The position numbers were made by a program, and so were the translations under genes. Under the pieces are notes generated by a model, which worked only from the letters and a program-made list of their open reading frames with translations, was not told the origin of the DNA and did no database searches. Of a DNA stretch of 64,000 nucleotides, positions 17,029 through 25,484 are shown one piece after another. This stretch comes from HIMB11 sp965657135 (lineage in GTDB: Bacteria; Pseudomonadota; Alphaproteobacteria; Rhodobacterales; Rhodobacteraceae), in the NCBI GenBank assembly GCA_965657135.1, contig CBFHNF010000003.1, positions 62,001-126,000 on the forward strand, in the 5' to 3' direction. Numbering within the stretch: position 1 is the stretch's first letter; each line of letters starts with the position of its first letter.

Positions 17029-18260
17029 TAAAAGAAGGCTTGTAAGCCTGTTTGTGCACGCCCCAAAATCAGTGCGTGTACGTCGTGCGTTCCTTCGTAT
17101 GTGTTAACCGTTTCTAGGTTACACATATGTCGCATGATCTGAAAATCCTCGGATATGCCGTTACCACCGTGCATGTCACGTGTTATGCGCGCTATTTCTA
17201 GGGCTTTTCCACAGTTATTACGCTTGATCATTGATATCATTTCAGGAGCTGCGCGCGCGTCATCCATTAAGCGTCCTACGCGTAACGCAGCCTGCAAACC
17301 CAGAGTGATTTCTGTTTGAATGTCCGCCAATTTCTTTTGAAACAACTGTGTTTGTGCAATTGGTCGATTAAATTGCTTGCGGTCTAGCCCATATTGACGC
17401 GCTGCATGCCAGCAAAATTCAGCCGATCCTAAGACGCCCCAGCTGATTCCATAGCGTGCACGGTTCAAGCAGCCAAACGGACCTTTCAGTCCACTCACAT
17501 GAGGCAGCAATGCATCATCGCCAACCTCAACGCCATCCATGACGACTTCACCTGTGACAGATGCGCGAAGCGACAGTTTGCCACCGATTTTCGGGGCACT
17601 TAATCCCTTCATCCCTTTTTTAAGGATAAAACCGCGGATTTTACCATCATGTGATTCTGATTTTGCCCAAATAACAAACACATCCGCCAAAGGAGAATTG
17701 GAAATCCACATCTTGGATCCCGTAATCCGATATCCTGTTGCTGTTTTTTCAGCACGGGTCTTCATGCCAGCTGGGTCAGAACCCGCATCAGGCTCTGTTA
17801 GTCCAAAACATCCAATCAATTCGCCACTGGACAATCCTGGAAGATATTTTTGACGTTGTTCTTCACTGCCATAGGCGTAAATCGGATACATAACCAAAGA
17901 GGATTGAACCGACATCATCGAGCGATAGCCACTATCAACGCGTTCTATTTCGCGCGCAACCAACCCATAGGTGACATATCCGGCTCCTAGCCCGCCGTAT
18001 TCCTCGGGAATTGTGATACCCAGAAGACCCATATCACCCATTTGGCGAAAGATTTCCGGAGCGACTTCTTCTTCCCGATAGGCATCAATCACACGAGGTT
18101 GCAACTTCTCTTGGGCAAAAGCGTGCGCGCTATCACGCGTTAGACGTTCGTCATCACTTAGTTGATCTTCTAACATAAATGGATCCGCCCAATCAAAACT
18201 TGACAGATCTGGTGCATCTTTGGTCTTTAACATCGGTTTATCTAACATCGCACGCTCCAT
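17028..18260 (-). CDS. gcdH: Glutaryl-CoA dehydrogenase
   Basis: Flavoenzyme that oxidises and decarboxylates glutaryl-CoA to crotonyl-CoA in lysine, tryptophan and benzoate breakdown. The acyl-CoA dehydrogenase signatures are GCFGLTEPDAGSDPAGM near residue 150 and the C-terminal DMHGGNGIS plus TYEGTHDVHALILGRAQTG, where the glutamate after TY is the catalytic base of this subfamily. The 410 residues fit. A second in-frame ATG lies at 18245. A LysR regulator is divergent 82 bases away, the usual gcdH-gcdR pattern. Confidence 0.93.
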   Translation of the reverse strand: MERAMLDKPMLKTKDAPDLSSFDWADPFMLEDQLSDDERLTRDSAHAFAQEKLQPRVIDAYREEEVAPEIFRQMGDMGLLGITIPEEYGGLGAGYVTYGLVAREIERVDSGYRSMMSVQSSLVMYPIYAYGSEEQRQKYLPGLSSGELIGCFGLTEPDAGSDPAGMKTRAEKTATGYRITGSKMWISNSPLADVFVIWAKSESHDGKIRGFILKKGMKGLSAPKIGGKLSLRASVTGEVVMDGVEVGDDALLPHVSGLKGPFGCLNRARYGISWGVLGSAEFCWHAARQYGLDRKQFNRPIAQTQLFQKKLADIQTEITLGLQAALRVGRLMDDARAAPEMISMIKRNNCGKALEIARITRDMHGGNGISEDFQIMRHMCNLETVNTYEGTHDVHALILGRAQTGLQAFF

Positions 18261-18342
18261 AGATTATGTGTTACTAGTATATATACTTGATCGTTTTTTC
18301 AAAATATATAGCATATGCAGAATAATAATATGAGTATTCATC

Positions 18343-19251
18343 ATGGTTATCGTTGCCGCACCGGATCTTCCTAGTATGGCCTCTTTGCGCGCGATAGAAG
18401 CGTTAGAGCGTCTCAAAACTGCCTCTGCTGTCGCCAATGAGTTGGGCCAAACTCAAAGTGCGGTGTCTCGTCAATTGCAGTTGTTAGAACAACAATTGGG
18501 TGAGAATATAATACTTCGACGCAACAACCGTTTGGAATTAACGCCACAAGCCAAAGAATTTGCCATAAAAATTCGAGAGGCACTACGCAATATTCATGAC
18601 GCAACCAAAGATTTGAAATTCGACGATCAGGCAAATGCACTCACCCTTGGAATTTTACCATCATTTGGAATGCGTTGGTTGATGCCTAGATTGGGCGATT
18701 TTTCTAGGCTTCATCCCGAAATCACAATCAATATGCTGACCCGTTTGGTTCCTGTTGACTTTGGTACAGAACAAATTGATGCCGCACTTCATTTTGGAAA
18801 TCCAACATGGCCCAATACATCATCAATGAAATTAAAAACCGAATGCGTTGTGCCAGTGTGTCATCCAGGATTTTTTGAGCATACCCCGATACTTGAAGAT
18901 CTGGCTCACACAGATTTATTACAAATCATGTCACGTCCTAATTCATGGACAGATTGGTTTAAAAACCAGGGGTATTCAGAACCCATAAACAAACCCAGCA
19001 CGACTTATGATCAATTTTCAACGATTCATCAGGCAGTTTTAGCGGGGTTGGGAGTGGCCTTGATGCCGAAATATCTCGTTGAAGAGGATTTGGCGCGTGG
19101 GATCATGATTTGTCCATACGATGGGAACGGACACGTTGATGAGGCCTACCATTTGGTGTGGCCACACCGTGAGCATATAAAGACAGCAGTTCGTAAATTC
19201 AGGGATTGGTTGGCAGACCAAGTAGAAGGCGAAGATCCATATCCCCGTTAA
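18343..19251 (+). CDS. LysR-family regulator, probably of gcdH
   Basis: 302 residues with an N-terminal winged helix-turn-helix (LERLKTASAVANELGQTQSA, then VSRQLQLLEQQLG) and a C-terminal effector domain. The arrangement, divergent from gcdH with an 82-base gap, matches gcdR-type regulators that answer to glutarate or glutaryl-CoA. The start is uncertain; an ATG at 18376 would trim 11 residues. Its stop overlaps that of the convergent phoB by four bases. Confidence 0.85.
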   Translation: MVIVAAPDLPSMASLRAIEALERLKTASAVANELGQTQSAVSRQLQLLEQQLGENIILRRNNRLELTPQAKEFAIKIREALRNIHDATKDLKFDDQANALTLGILPSFGMRWLMPRLGDFSRLHPEITINMLTRLVPVDFGTEQIDAALHFGNPTWPNTSSMKLKTECVVPVCHPGFFEHTPILEDLAHTDLLQIMSRPNSWTDWFKNQGYSEPINKPSTTYDQFSTIHQAVLAGLGVALMPKYLVEEDLARGIMICPYDGNGHVDEAYHLVWPHREHIKTAVRKFRDWLADQVEGEDPYPR

Positions 19252-19931
19252 CCCAATGCGTACCCTGCCCCACGTACAGTGCGCAACGGATCCTCGCCAC
19301 CATTCTGACAAAGCGCTTTTCTTAGGCGACCGACGTGTACGTCAACAGTGCGTGTATCAACGTATATATCGCGCCCCCAAACCCGATCTAACAGTTGGTC
19401 ACGCGACCAAACTCTGCCTGGTTTCTCCATAAACGTTGAAAGCAGGCGAAACTCAGTCGGTCCCAATTTTAACTCTGATTGTGAACGAAATACTTTGTGA
19501 GTTTCTGGATCTAGCATTATGTCAGCATATTCCAACCGATCCCCTATCGCAGCCGCACGGATACGGCGCAGGTGCGCTTTGACTCGAGCCATCAGCTCAA
19601 TCACAGAATAGGGTTTCACGACATAGTCATCGGCACCGGTTTCAAGACCTCGAACACGGTCAACTTCTTCTGCGCGCGCAGATAGCATGATAACGGGGAT
19701 TTGGCGTGTCTTTGCATTGCTTTTCAGACGCCTACATACTTCAATTCCAGACAACTGAGGCATCATCCAATCCAAAACAATCAGATCAGGATCATTTTCA
19801 TCCACAAGGATCAAACCGTCTTCACCATTATCCGCAGTGATGACATCAAACCCTTCGGCCTCGATGTTATAGGCTAGTAATTCACGCTGTGCTGGCTCAT
19901 CTTCTACCAAAAGGACAGTTGGACGGATCAT
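19248..19931 (-). CDS. phoB: Phosphate regulon response regulator PhoB
   Basis: OmpR-type response regulator of 227 residues. The receiver domain has the acidic pair in VEDEPAQRELL, the phosphoacceptor aspartate in DLIVLDWMMPQLSG near residue 54 and KP at VKPYS near 105; the winged-helix effector domain ends KPGRVWSRDQLLDRVWG with VDTRTVDVHVGRLRKAL. It follows phoU by four bases in the order pstB-phoU-phoB and binds Pho boxes in its phosphorylated form. Confidence 0.95.
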   Translation of the reverse strand: MIRPTVLLVEDEPAQRELLAYNIEAEGFDVITADNGEDGLILVDENDPDLIVLDWMMPQLSGIEVCRRLKSNAKTRQIPVIMLSARAEEVDRVRGLETGADDYVVKPYSVIELMARVKAHLRRIRAAAIGDRLEYADIMLDPETHKVFRSQSELKLGPTEFRLLSTFMEKPGRVWSRDQLLDRVWGRDIYVDTRTVDVHVGRLRKALCQNGGEDPLRTVRGAGYALG

Positions 19932-19935
19932 ATTC

Positions 19936-20661
19936 CTACTCCAAACCTAATGAAAAATTTGCATCGGCTGATGTTTGATCGTTCTTTTCACGCTCTTCTG
20001 CAGGTCTATCACCGGTCACGATGTAAATAACTTGTTCTGCAATAGAAGTTACATGATCGCCCATACGTTCGATGTTCTTTGCAATGAAGTGCAGATGCAT
20101 GCAAGGAGTGATATTGCGCGGATCTTCCATCATATAGGTCAAAAACTCACGGAATAATCCACTGTACATTTGATCAACATCAAGATCGCGCTGAATTACT
20201 TCTTGGGCAAGTTTCTCATCGCGTTGCACATATGCGTCCAACGCGTCTTTTAACATTAATTCTACTTCACGTGCCAATCGGCGTAGACCCTGTCCTTTAT
20301 CAAAAACGTGGGGCATCTCCATCAACACAGTTGTGCGTTTTGCCATGTTTTTTGAATAGTCACCAATGCGTTCCAAATTGGAAGATACCTTGATGACGGA
20401 CAGAACAAGTCGTAAATCGACAGCGGTTGGTGCGCGCAAAGCCAACAACTTGGCAGCCTCATCGTTGATCAGCACTTCTAAGTCATCAATCGCTTGATCG
20501 CGCTTACGCACAACCTCCGCCAGTTCGACATCACGCGTATCAAAAGATTTAGCAGCATCTAAGATAGACGCTTCTACCAAGCCGCCCATACGCATGATAT
20601 GCGCTTGTATAGCTTCTAAATCCCGATCAAACGAAGATACGATATGCTGCTGATCATTCAT
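19936..20661 (-). CDS. phoU: Phosphate signalling regulator PhoU
   Basis: 241-residue all-helical protein that couples the Pst transporter to the PhoR kinase and turns signalling off when phosphate is plentiful. Two PhoU repeats are visible, each with the metal-binding E/D-x-x-x-D signature: first around NLERIGDYSKNMAKRT, second around NIERMGDHVTSIAEQV. Sits between pstB and phoB with gaps of three or four bases. Confidence 0.95.
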   Translation of the reverse strand: MNDQQHIVSSFDRDLEAIQAHIMRMGGLVEASILDAAKSFDTRDVELAEVVRKRDQAIDDLEVLINDEAAKLLALRAPTAVDLRLVLSVIKVSSNLERIGDYSKNMAKRTTVLMEMPHVFDKGQGLRRLAREVELMLKDALDAYVQRDEKLAQEVIQRDLDVDQMYSGLFREFLTYMMEDPRNITPCMHLHFIAKNIERMGDHVTSIAEQVIYIVTGDRPAEEREKNDQTSADANFSLGLE

Positions 20662-20664
20662 TAG

Positions 20665-21462
20665 TTATCCAATACGACCCGTGATATAGCTTTCAGTGCG
20701 TGGATCCTGAGGGTTCGTGAAAATTGTTGTTGTGTCATCATATTCAACAAGATTTCCAAGGTGGAAGAACGCAGTTTTCTGACTAACTCGCGCGGCTTGT
20801 TGCATAGAGTGAGTTACAATTACGACGCAATACTGTGAACGCAGCTCGTCGATCAACTCTTCAACCTGTGCGGTTGCGATTGGATCCAACGCCGAACAGG
20901 GTTCATCCATCAACAATACTTCGGGCTCTGTTGCAACGGCGCGTGCGATACACAAACGTTGCTGTTGTCCACCAGATAAACCTGTTCCTGGCTCCTGCAA
21001 ACGATCTTTGACCTCTTCCCAAATCGCGCCCCGGCGCAATGCCTTTTCCACGATATCATCAAGCTCGGCTTTGTTTTTGGCCAAACCATGGATGCGAGGA
21101 CCGTAAGCCACATTGTCATAAATAGATTTGGGAAATGGGTTCGGTTTTTGGAACACCATTCCGACGCGCGCGCGCAATTGAACTGGGTCGATGCGAGGGT
21201 CATAAATGTCTTCACCATCCAAAAGGATGCTTCCTGAGACGCGACAAATGTCGATCGTGTCATTCATGCGATTTAACGTGCGCAAAAACGTCGATTTGCC
21301 ACACCCAGATGGCCCAATAAATGCCGTAACCGTTTTGTCCAAAATTCCAACATCCACATCTTTAATTGCATGTGTGTCGCCATAATGCACTTGCACACCC
21401 GAAGCGTTAATCTTCGTTTGCTTTTGAGTTGAAGTATCTGTTGTTAATCGCATGTCGTTCAT
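20665..21462 (-). CDS. pstB: Phosphate ABC-transporter ATPase PstB
   Basis: ATP-binding subunit of the high-affinity phosphate importer. Walker A is FIGPSGCGKSTFLRTLNRMN near residue 48, the Q-loop VFQKPNPFP, the signature LSGGQQQRLCIARA near 165 and Walker B EVLLMDEPCSALDP. The 265 residues are typical. The genes for its partners (binding protein PstS, permeases PstC and PstA) are normally just upstream, but here only a 106-base gap with a Pho-box-like site separates it from phoR, so the permease must be encoded elsewhere or has been lost. Confidence 0.95.
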   Translation of the reverse strand: MNDMRLTTDTSTQKQTKINASGVQVHYGDTHAIKDVDVGILDKTVTAFIGPSGCGKSTFLRTLNRMNDTIDICRVSGSILLDGEDIYDPRIDPVQLRARVGMVFQKPNPFPKSIYDNVAYGPRIHGLAKNKAELDDIVEKALRRGAIWEEVKDRLQEPGTGLSGGQQQRLCIARAVATEPEVLLMDEPCSALDPIATAQVEELIDELRSQYCVVIVTHSMQQAARVSQKTAFFHLGNLVEYDDTTTIFTNPQDPRTESYITGRIG

Positions 21463-21545
21463 TTATGTGCCATTTCTGATTTTTTTTTGGATTTCAAAAC
21501 GCGCATCGCCCTTTAAACGCGATATGTGAAATCTTTTATGAATTA

Positions 21546-21567
21546 TTTGTAACAATTTTGTGACAAT
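21546..21567 (-). promoter_or_regulatory. Pho-box-like site upstream of pstB
   Basis: Read on the minus strand: TTGTCAC, AAAA, TTGTTACA. It is two TGTCA/TGTTA half-sites about 11 bases apart, the layout of PhoB sites. It starts two bases past the phoR stop and about 85 bases before the pstB start, so pstB-phoU-phoB likely has its own phosphate-responsive promoter. Confidence 0.6.
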
Positions 21568-21568
21568 G

Positions 21569-22639
21569 CTAAGAGGTAGTTCTTTGATTCAAAATGGAAA
21601 CTGGATAAGGCAGCAAAACTCTAAAACAAGACCCCTTGCCCAATTCACTTTCGATCAACAATCGACCACGATGTCGGCTAATGATGTGTTTAACAATTGC
21701 CAAACCCAATCCCGTACCACCCATTTGACGTGAACGGTGGCTGTCCACCCGATAGAAACGTTCTGCCAATCGTGGTAGGTGAACAGGATCAATGCCCGGA
21801 CCGTCATCAATCACGGCCACCTCGATACCTTCTGCTCTGAGGTCAGTGAGATAGCTGGGTTTACTAATCTGAATGGACACATGTCCGCCCTGCGCTCCGT
21901 ATTTAATTGCATTTTCAATTAGATTATTAAAAACTTGACGCAACTGATCACTGTCGCCGGTTATCGACGGTTCAGATTGTGCATGATCTATCACCTTCAG
22001 AACAACATGTCTTGCCTCGGCAGTTGGCATCAAAATATCGACGGTTTGTTCAATCAAACCAACCAAATTAATGTCTTGCGTTGGGCGTTGACGTTCGCTT
22101 GCCTCAACTTGAGAAAGAGACAATAAATCGTTGACCAAACGGTTCATTCGCTGTGCTTCAGTTTCCATAATTCCCAAAAAACGCTCTTGCGCAACAGAAT
22201 CATTTTTTGCAACCAATCGTAACGTTTCAATAAAACCCATTAGCGCCGCGAGAGGGCTTTTCAATTCATGTGAAACATTGGCCACAAAATCACGGCGCAT
22301 CTGCAAAATTTGTTCTTGGTCGCTGCGATCTTGGAACGTGATCAAGCAATAGGAACCCGCAATATTTAAACATGTGGCATCATAAAACGCATCGCGTCGA
22401 TTTTCAGAAATTGTGACGCGTGCTGTTTTACGCACGCCCAATTGAATTGCGCTTTCGATCGCCTCGATCATCGAAGGTTGACGAAAAACTGTGTAAAAGT
22501 GGCGACCTTCAATGTGGTCGCCCAAAAACGCTTTGGCTTGATCATTCGCGCACAATATGCGTTCAAATTCGCCCATCGAAATTGCAACACAAGGGTAGGG
22601 CAAGCCGGAAACAATTGCGCTTATTTGATCGTTTTCCAT
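21569..22639 (-). CDS. phoR: Phosphate regulon sensor kinase PhoR
   Basis: 356-residue histidine kinase. A PAS-like domain occupies roughly residues 1-110, then the HisKA dimerisation helix with the phosphoaccepting histidine in FVANVSHELKSPLAALMGF near residue 123, and an HATPase with N, G1 and G2 boxes (LIENAIKYG, VIDDGPGIDP, GGTGLGLAIVKHI). Identification rests on its place beside pstB-phoU-phoB and on kinase type. No transmembrane segment is evident, unlike the enterobacterial PhoR, so it appears to be soluble. A Pho-box-like site sits just upstream. Confidence 0.9.
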   Translation of the reverse strand: MENDQISAIVSGLPYPCVAISMGEFERILCANDQAKAFLGDHIEGRHFYTVFRQPSMIEAIESAIQLGVRKTARVTISENRRDAFYDATCLNIAGSYCLITFQDRSDQEQILQMRRDFVANVSHELKSPLAALMGFIETLRLVAKNDSVAQERFLGIMETEAQRMNRLVNDLLSLSQVEASERQRPTQDINLVGLIEQTVDILMPTAEARHVVLKVIDHAQSEPSITGDSDQLRQVFNNLIENAIKYGAQGGHVSIQISKPSYLTDLRAEGIEVAVIDDGPGIDPVHLPRLAERFYRVDSHRSRQMGGTGLGLAIVKHIISRHRGRLLIESELGKGSCFRVLLPYPVSILNQRTTS

Positions 22640-22675
22640 TACACACCCACCAACCTCTCTTATTAGTGATTTAAA

Positions 22676-22697
22676 ATTGTCACGGTTTTATGACAAC
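22676..22697 (-). promoter_or_regulatory. Pho-box-like site upstream of phoR
   Basis: On the minus strand: TTGTCAT, AAAA, CCGTGACA. It lies 37 bases ahead of the phoR start, over the end of the carbonic-anhydrase gene. Confidence 0.6.
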
Positions 22698-23212
22698 TCT
22701 TGTAGGTCGTCGCGGAACCGGCGTGCATTTTCTTGATAATGTAGCGCACTCATTGCAAGGCCTGCGATTTGATCGGCGCTTAAGTCTTTTACGACTCTGC
22801 ATGGTGATCCTAGCACCATCGAACCATCTGGAATAATTTTATTTTCCGTGATCAAAGCCCCTGCCCCAATTAAGCAATTTTCACCGATTTTTGCACCATT
22901 TAGAATAGTCGCACCCATGCCGATCAACGAATTATTCCCAATATAACACCCATGGAGCGTCACCATATGCCCGATGGTGCAATTTTCGCCTATCATCAAC
23001 GGATATCCATAATCCGTATGTAAGACACAGTTTTCCTGAATATTTGATCCCGCACCCAGGTGGATCAATTCGTTATCCCCTCGCAAGGTTGCGCCAAACC
23101 ACACTGATGCGTTTTCGCAAATTTGAATGTTGCCAATAATGTTTGCATCATGCGCAACCCATGCAGATTTTGCTATTGTAGGTGTCATTGTGCCTAATCC
23201 GAATATGCTCAT
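22688..23212 (-). CDS. Gamma-class carbonic anhydrase-like protein
   Basis: Left-handed beta-helix (hexapeptide repeat) protein of 174 residues, family of YrdA/CaiE-like gamma carbonic anhydrases. Repeats run over residues 25-140 and the three zinc-binding histidines appear as VLHTDYG and IGHMVTLHGC. The stop overlaps the Pho-box-like site upstream of phoR, and its start overlaps the end of gmk by four bases, so gmk and this gene form one transcript. Activity as a carbonic anhydrase is not certain. Confidence 0.85.
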   Translation of the reverse strand: MSIFGLGTMTPTIAKSAWVAHDANIIGNIQICENASVWFGATLRGDNELIHLGAGSNIQENCVLHTDYGYPLMIGENCTIGHMVTLHGCYIGNNSLIGMGATILNGAKIGENCLIGAGALITENKIIPDGSMVLGSPCRVVKDLSADQIAGLAMSALHYQENARRFRDDLQELS

Positions 23213-23865
23213 GATCTTTCCTCAAATTCTGCGTTTAACTTGCGCACAACATTCACCAAATCAGGTTGTTGGCTTAGCCGCAACCGTTCTGCCGCAACAA
23301 TGGTTTTCAAACGCTTATCAGTCTCATCTAAATCTTCATTGACGAGCACATAGTCGTATTCAGGCCAGTGGCTGATTTCATCACGCGATTTTGACATACG
23401 TCCATCAATCACCTCTTTGCTATCTTGGGCACGGGCATAAAGACGACGTTCCAGTTCGGGAATCGAAGGAGGTAGGATGAAGATCGACAGAACATATTTG
23501 CCCAGACTTGACGCCCGCACCTGTTGACCACCCTGCCAATCAATATCAAACAAAACATCATGCCCCGCATTTATGGCCTGCTCTACAGGACCTTTAGGGC
23601 TACCATAGAAATTTCCGAACACTTCGGCATGTTCTAACATGTCATCATCGGCAACCATTTTTTGAAATTCCTCACGCGTGTGAAAATAATATTCCCGTCC
23701 GTATTCTTCGCCGGGACGAGGCGCGCGTGTGGTTGCCGAAACCGAAAACTTCAATGTAGGATCCCAGTCCCGCAAACGACCGGCAAGGGTGGATTTTCCA
23801 GCACCTGAAGGTGACGATAATATTATCAGTAATCCGCGTCTGGGGGCGTTGGTGTTATTCGACAT
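23209..23865 (-). CDS. gmk: Guanylate kinase
   Basis: Converts GMP and ATP to GDP and ADP. P-loop LSSPSGAGKSTLAGRLRDW near residue 16 and the substrate-binding ATTRAPRPGEEYGREYYF near 45 are clear; 218 residues with a slightly long C-terminus. Overlaps the end of the YicC gene by 11 bases and the carbonic-anhydrase-like gene by four, giving an operon yicC-gmk-carbonic anhydrase. Confidence 0.95.
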   Translation of the reverse strand: MSNNTNAPRRGLLIILSSPSGAGKSTLAGRLRDWDPTLKFSVSATTRAPRPGEEYGREYYFHTREEFQKMVADDDMLEHAEVFGNFYGSPKGPVEQAINAGHDVLFDIDWQGGQQVRASSLGKYVLSIFILPPSIPELERRLYARAQDSKEVIDGRMSKSRDEISHWPEYDYVLVNEDLDETDKRLKTIVAAERLRLSQQPDLVNVVRKLNAEFEERS

Positions 23866-24748
23866 TTTGCACCTGCTCTCTCATTTGATCGATCAATGTT
23901 TTCAATTCCAACCCGATGCGAGATAGCTCGCTATGCTGCGCTTTTGAACAAAGCGTATTTGCCTCTCGGTTGAATTCTTGGATTAGAAATTCAGCGCGTC
24001 TTCCAATACTGGCAGTTTCTGAAAACAAGGCGCGTGCGGCATCAATATGTGCATCAAGGCGATCTAATTCTTCTGCGACATCTTGTTTAATAATATATAT
24101 CGCAACTTCTTGGGCCACGCGGTCAGGATCCACCTCAGAAAACTGTTCACGAAGGGTTTGCAAATTGTCCGAAAATGCAGTTTGTAATTTCTCTTTGCGT
24201 TCGGGCAGGATCGCACGTGCATCTAATACTAAGCGCGCGATCATATCGACCTGATCATTTAGGACACGTGCCAAAGCATCACCTTCGCGTTTGCGCGAAC
24301 TATCCCAATTTGCGATCAAATCTGACATACCCTCGAAAACGGCATCGGACATTTCTAAGGTCATTTCTGATACGCTGGGTTCATGGGCAATGACCCCTTT
24401 AATAGATAAAATATCGCTGGCCTTAGAAGGTGCTAGTGACAAATTGCGCGCAAGAGCCAAATCTTCGATGCGTTCAATTCCAGACAACAATTGTTCGATT
24501 ACTGCATCATTGATCGAAGGCGTATCAGAATTGTCGTCGTGCAAATTATAACGCAGATTCACCTGAAGTGATCCGCGCTGTGCGGTTTTGGTGATGATTT
24601 CACGTAATTTAGGTTCAAGGGATGCAAATAGGTCAGGCACCCGTAATTTCAAATCCAGACCCCGATTATTAACACTGCGCACTTCTAGTGTGGCACTTCC
24701 ACTGCTGAACTCACAAGTTTGGTTGGCAAAGCCTGTCATTGATTTCAT
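23855..24748 (-). CDS. YicC/YloC family endoribonuclease
   Basis: 297 residues with the N-terminal MKSMTGFANQT and the C-terminal VAEELDRLDAHIDAARALF and GRRAEFLIQEFNREANTLCSKA blocks that define YicC. YicC-type proteins have been described as single-strand RNA endonucleases acting in RNA turnover. It begins an operon with gmk, an arrangement seen in many bacteria. Confidence 0.92.
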   Translation of the reverse strand: MKSMTGFANQTCEFSSGSATLEVRSVNNRGLDLKLRVPDLFASLEPKLREIITKTAQRGSLQVNLRYNLHDDNSDTPSINDAVIEQLLSGIERIEDLALARNLSLAPSKASDILSIKGVIAHEPSVSEMTLEMSDAVFEGMSDLIANWDSSRKREGDALARVLNDQVDMIARLVLDARAILPERKEKLQTAFSDNLQTLREQFSEVDPDRVAQEVAIYIIKQDVAEELDRLDAHIDAARALFSETASIGRRAEFLIQEFNREANTLCSKAQHSELSRIGLELKTLIDQMREQVQNVE

Positions 24749-24899
24749 GGCACTCTCCTAAAGCACAAATGTGCAATATGATATTCTTGTTCTAGGAACA
24801 AGTGCGCCCGCATTAACCAATATTTAAGAATTCGGCATCAAAACGCAGAATAAATTTTATTAACGATTTGATAAAAATTTAAAGAGTCGAGCGTTGAAC

Positions 24900-25430
24900 A
24901 TGGCTCAAAATGTGGTTGAACTATCGCAATATCGGGACCATTTTCCAGGATTACGTTGTTTAGGAAATTTTTGTCATAATTTGGCAAACAGTTCGGTTCC
25001 GTACCGCGCCGATTTAGACCCCCGCGGATTACAAGATGCACTGTCCAAAATTGTTTTATTGGAACGCATATCTGGGGGAAATACACGTTTGCGCATTTGC
25101 GGGCGATATTTGTGTGGCATCCTGTACGAAGATGGTGGCGGATTGCCCTACTCTCTAATGTTCGATCAAAGCACGCGATCACTTGCGACCGATTTATTGA
25201 GGCAAGTTTTTGAAACAGAGTGCCCAAAAACAATTTGGTTAGGGTGTCATGACGGCGCATGGAGTGGCAAAATGACGATTTACCCTCTGCGCGATGCATA
25301 TGGGTGCGTTACCATGGCTGTTGCTGGCATCGAAGGTAGCAAACCATTGGCATATCCAATCAAATTTCACGCACAACTGATACCTATTCCGGTCAGCGTT
25401 CCAAAAAAAGGTCACAAAATCCATTGCTGA
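24900..25430 (+). CDS. PAS-domain (PAS_5 type) protein
   Basis: A 176-residue protein with a single PAS-like fold. The pattern of NSSVPYRADLDPRGLQDAL, then LRICGRYLCGILYED, fits the PAS_5 (formerly DUF1457) family of alphaproteobacteria, which has no fixed function. The ATG at 24900 is preferred to an earlier TTG. Stands alone on the plus strand between yicC and aroB, both of which run the other way. Could be a small sensory or regulatory protein. Confidence 0.7.
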   Translation: MAQNVVELSQYRDHFPGLRCLGNFCHNLANSSVPYRADLDPRGLQDALSKIVLLERISGGNTRLRICGRYLCGILYEDGGGLPYSLMFDQSTRSLATDLLRQVFETECPKTIWLGCHDGAWSGKMTIYPLRDAYGCVTMAVAGIEGSKPLAYPIKFHAQLIPIPVSVPKKGHKIHC

Positions 25431-25484
25431 TGCGGCCTATCGTACGGCTATTGTTAAATCACGGTCCTATCTACGATTATTGGA

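Noticed and set aside
24838..25299. 153-codon minus-strand frame opposite the PAS protein
   Set aside because: The plus-strand frame has the PAS_5 pattern and a plausible start; the minus-strand one has none.
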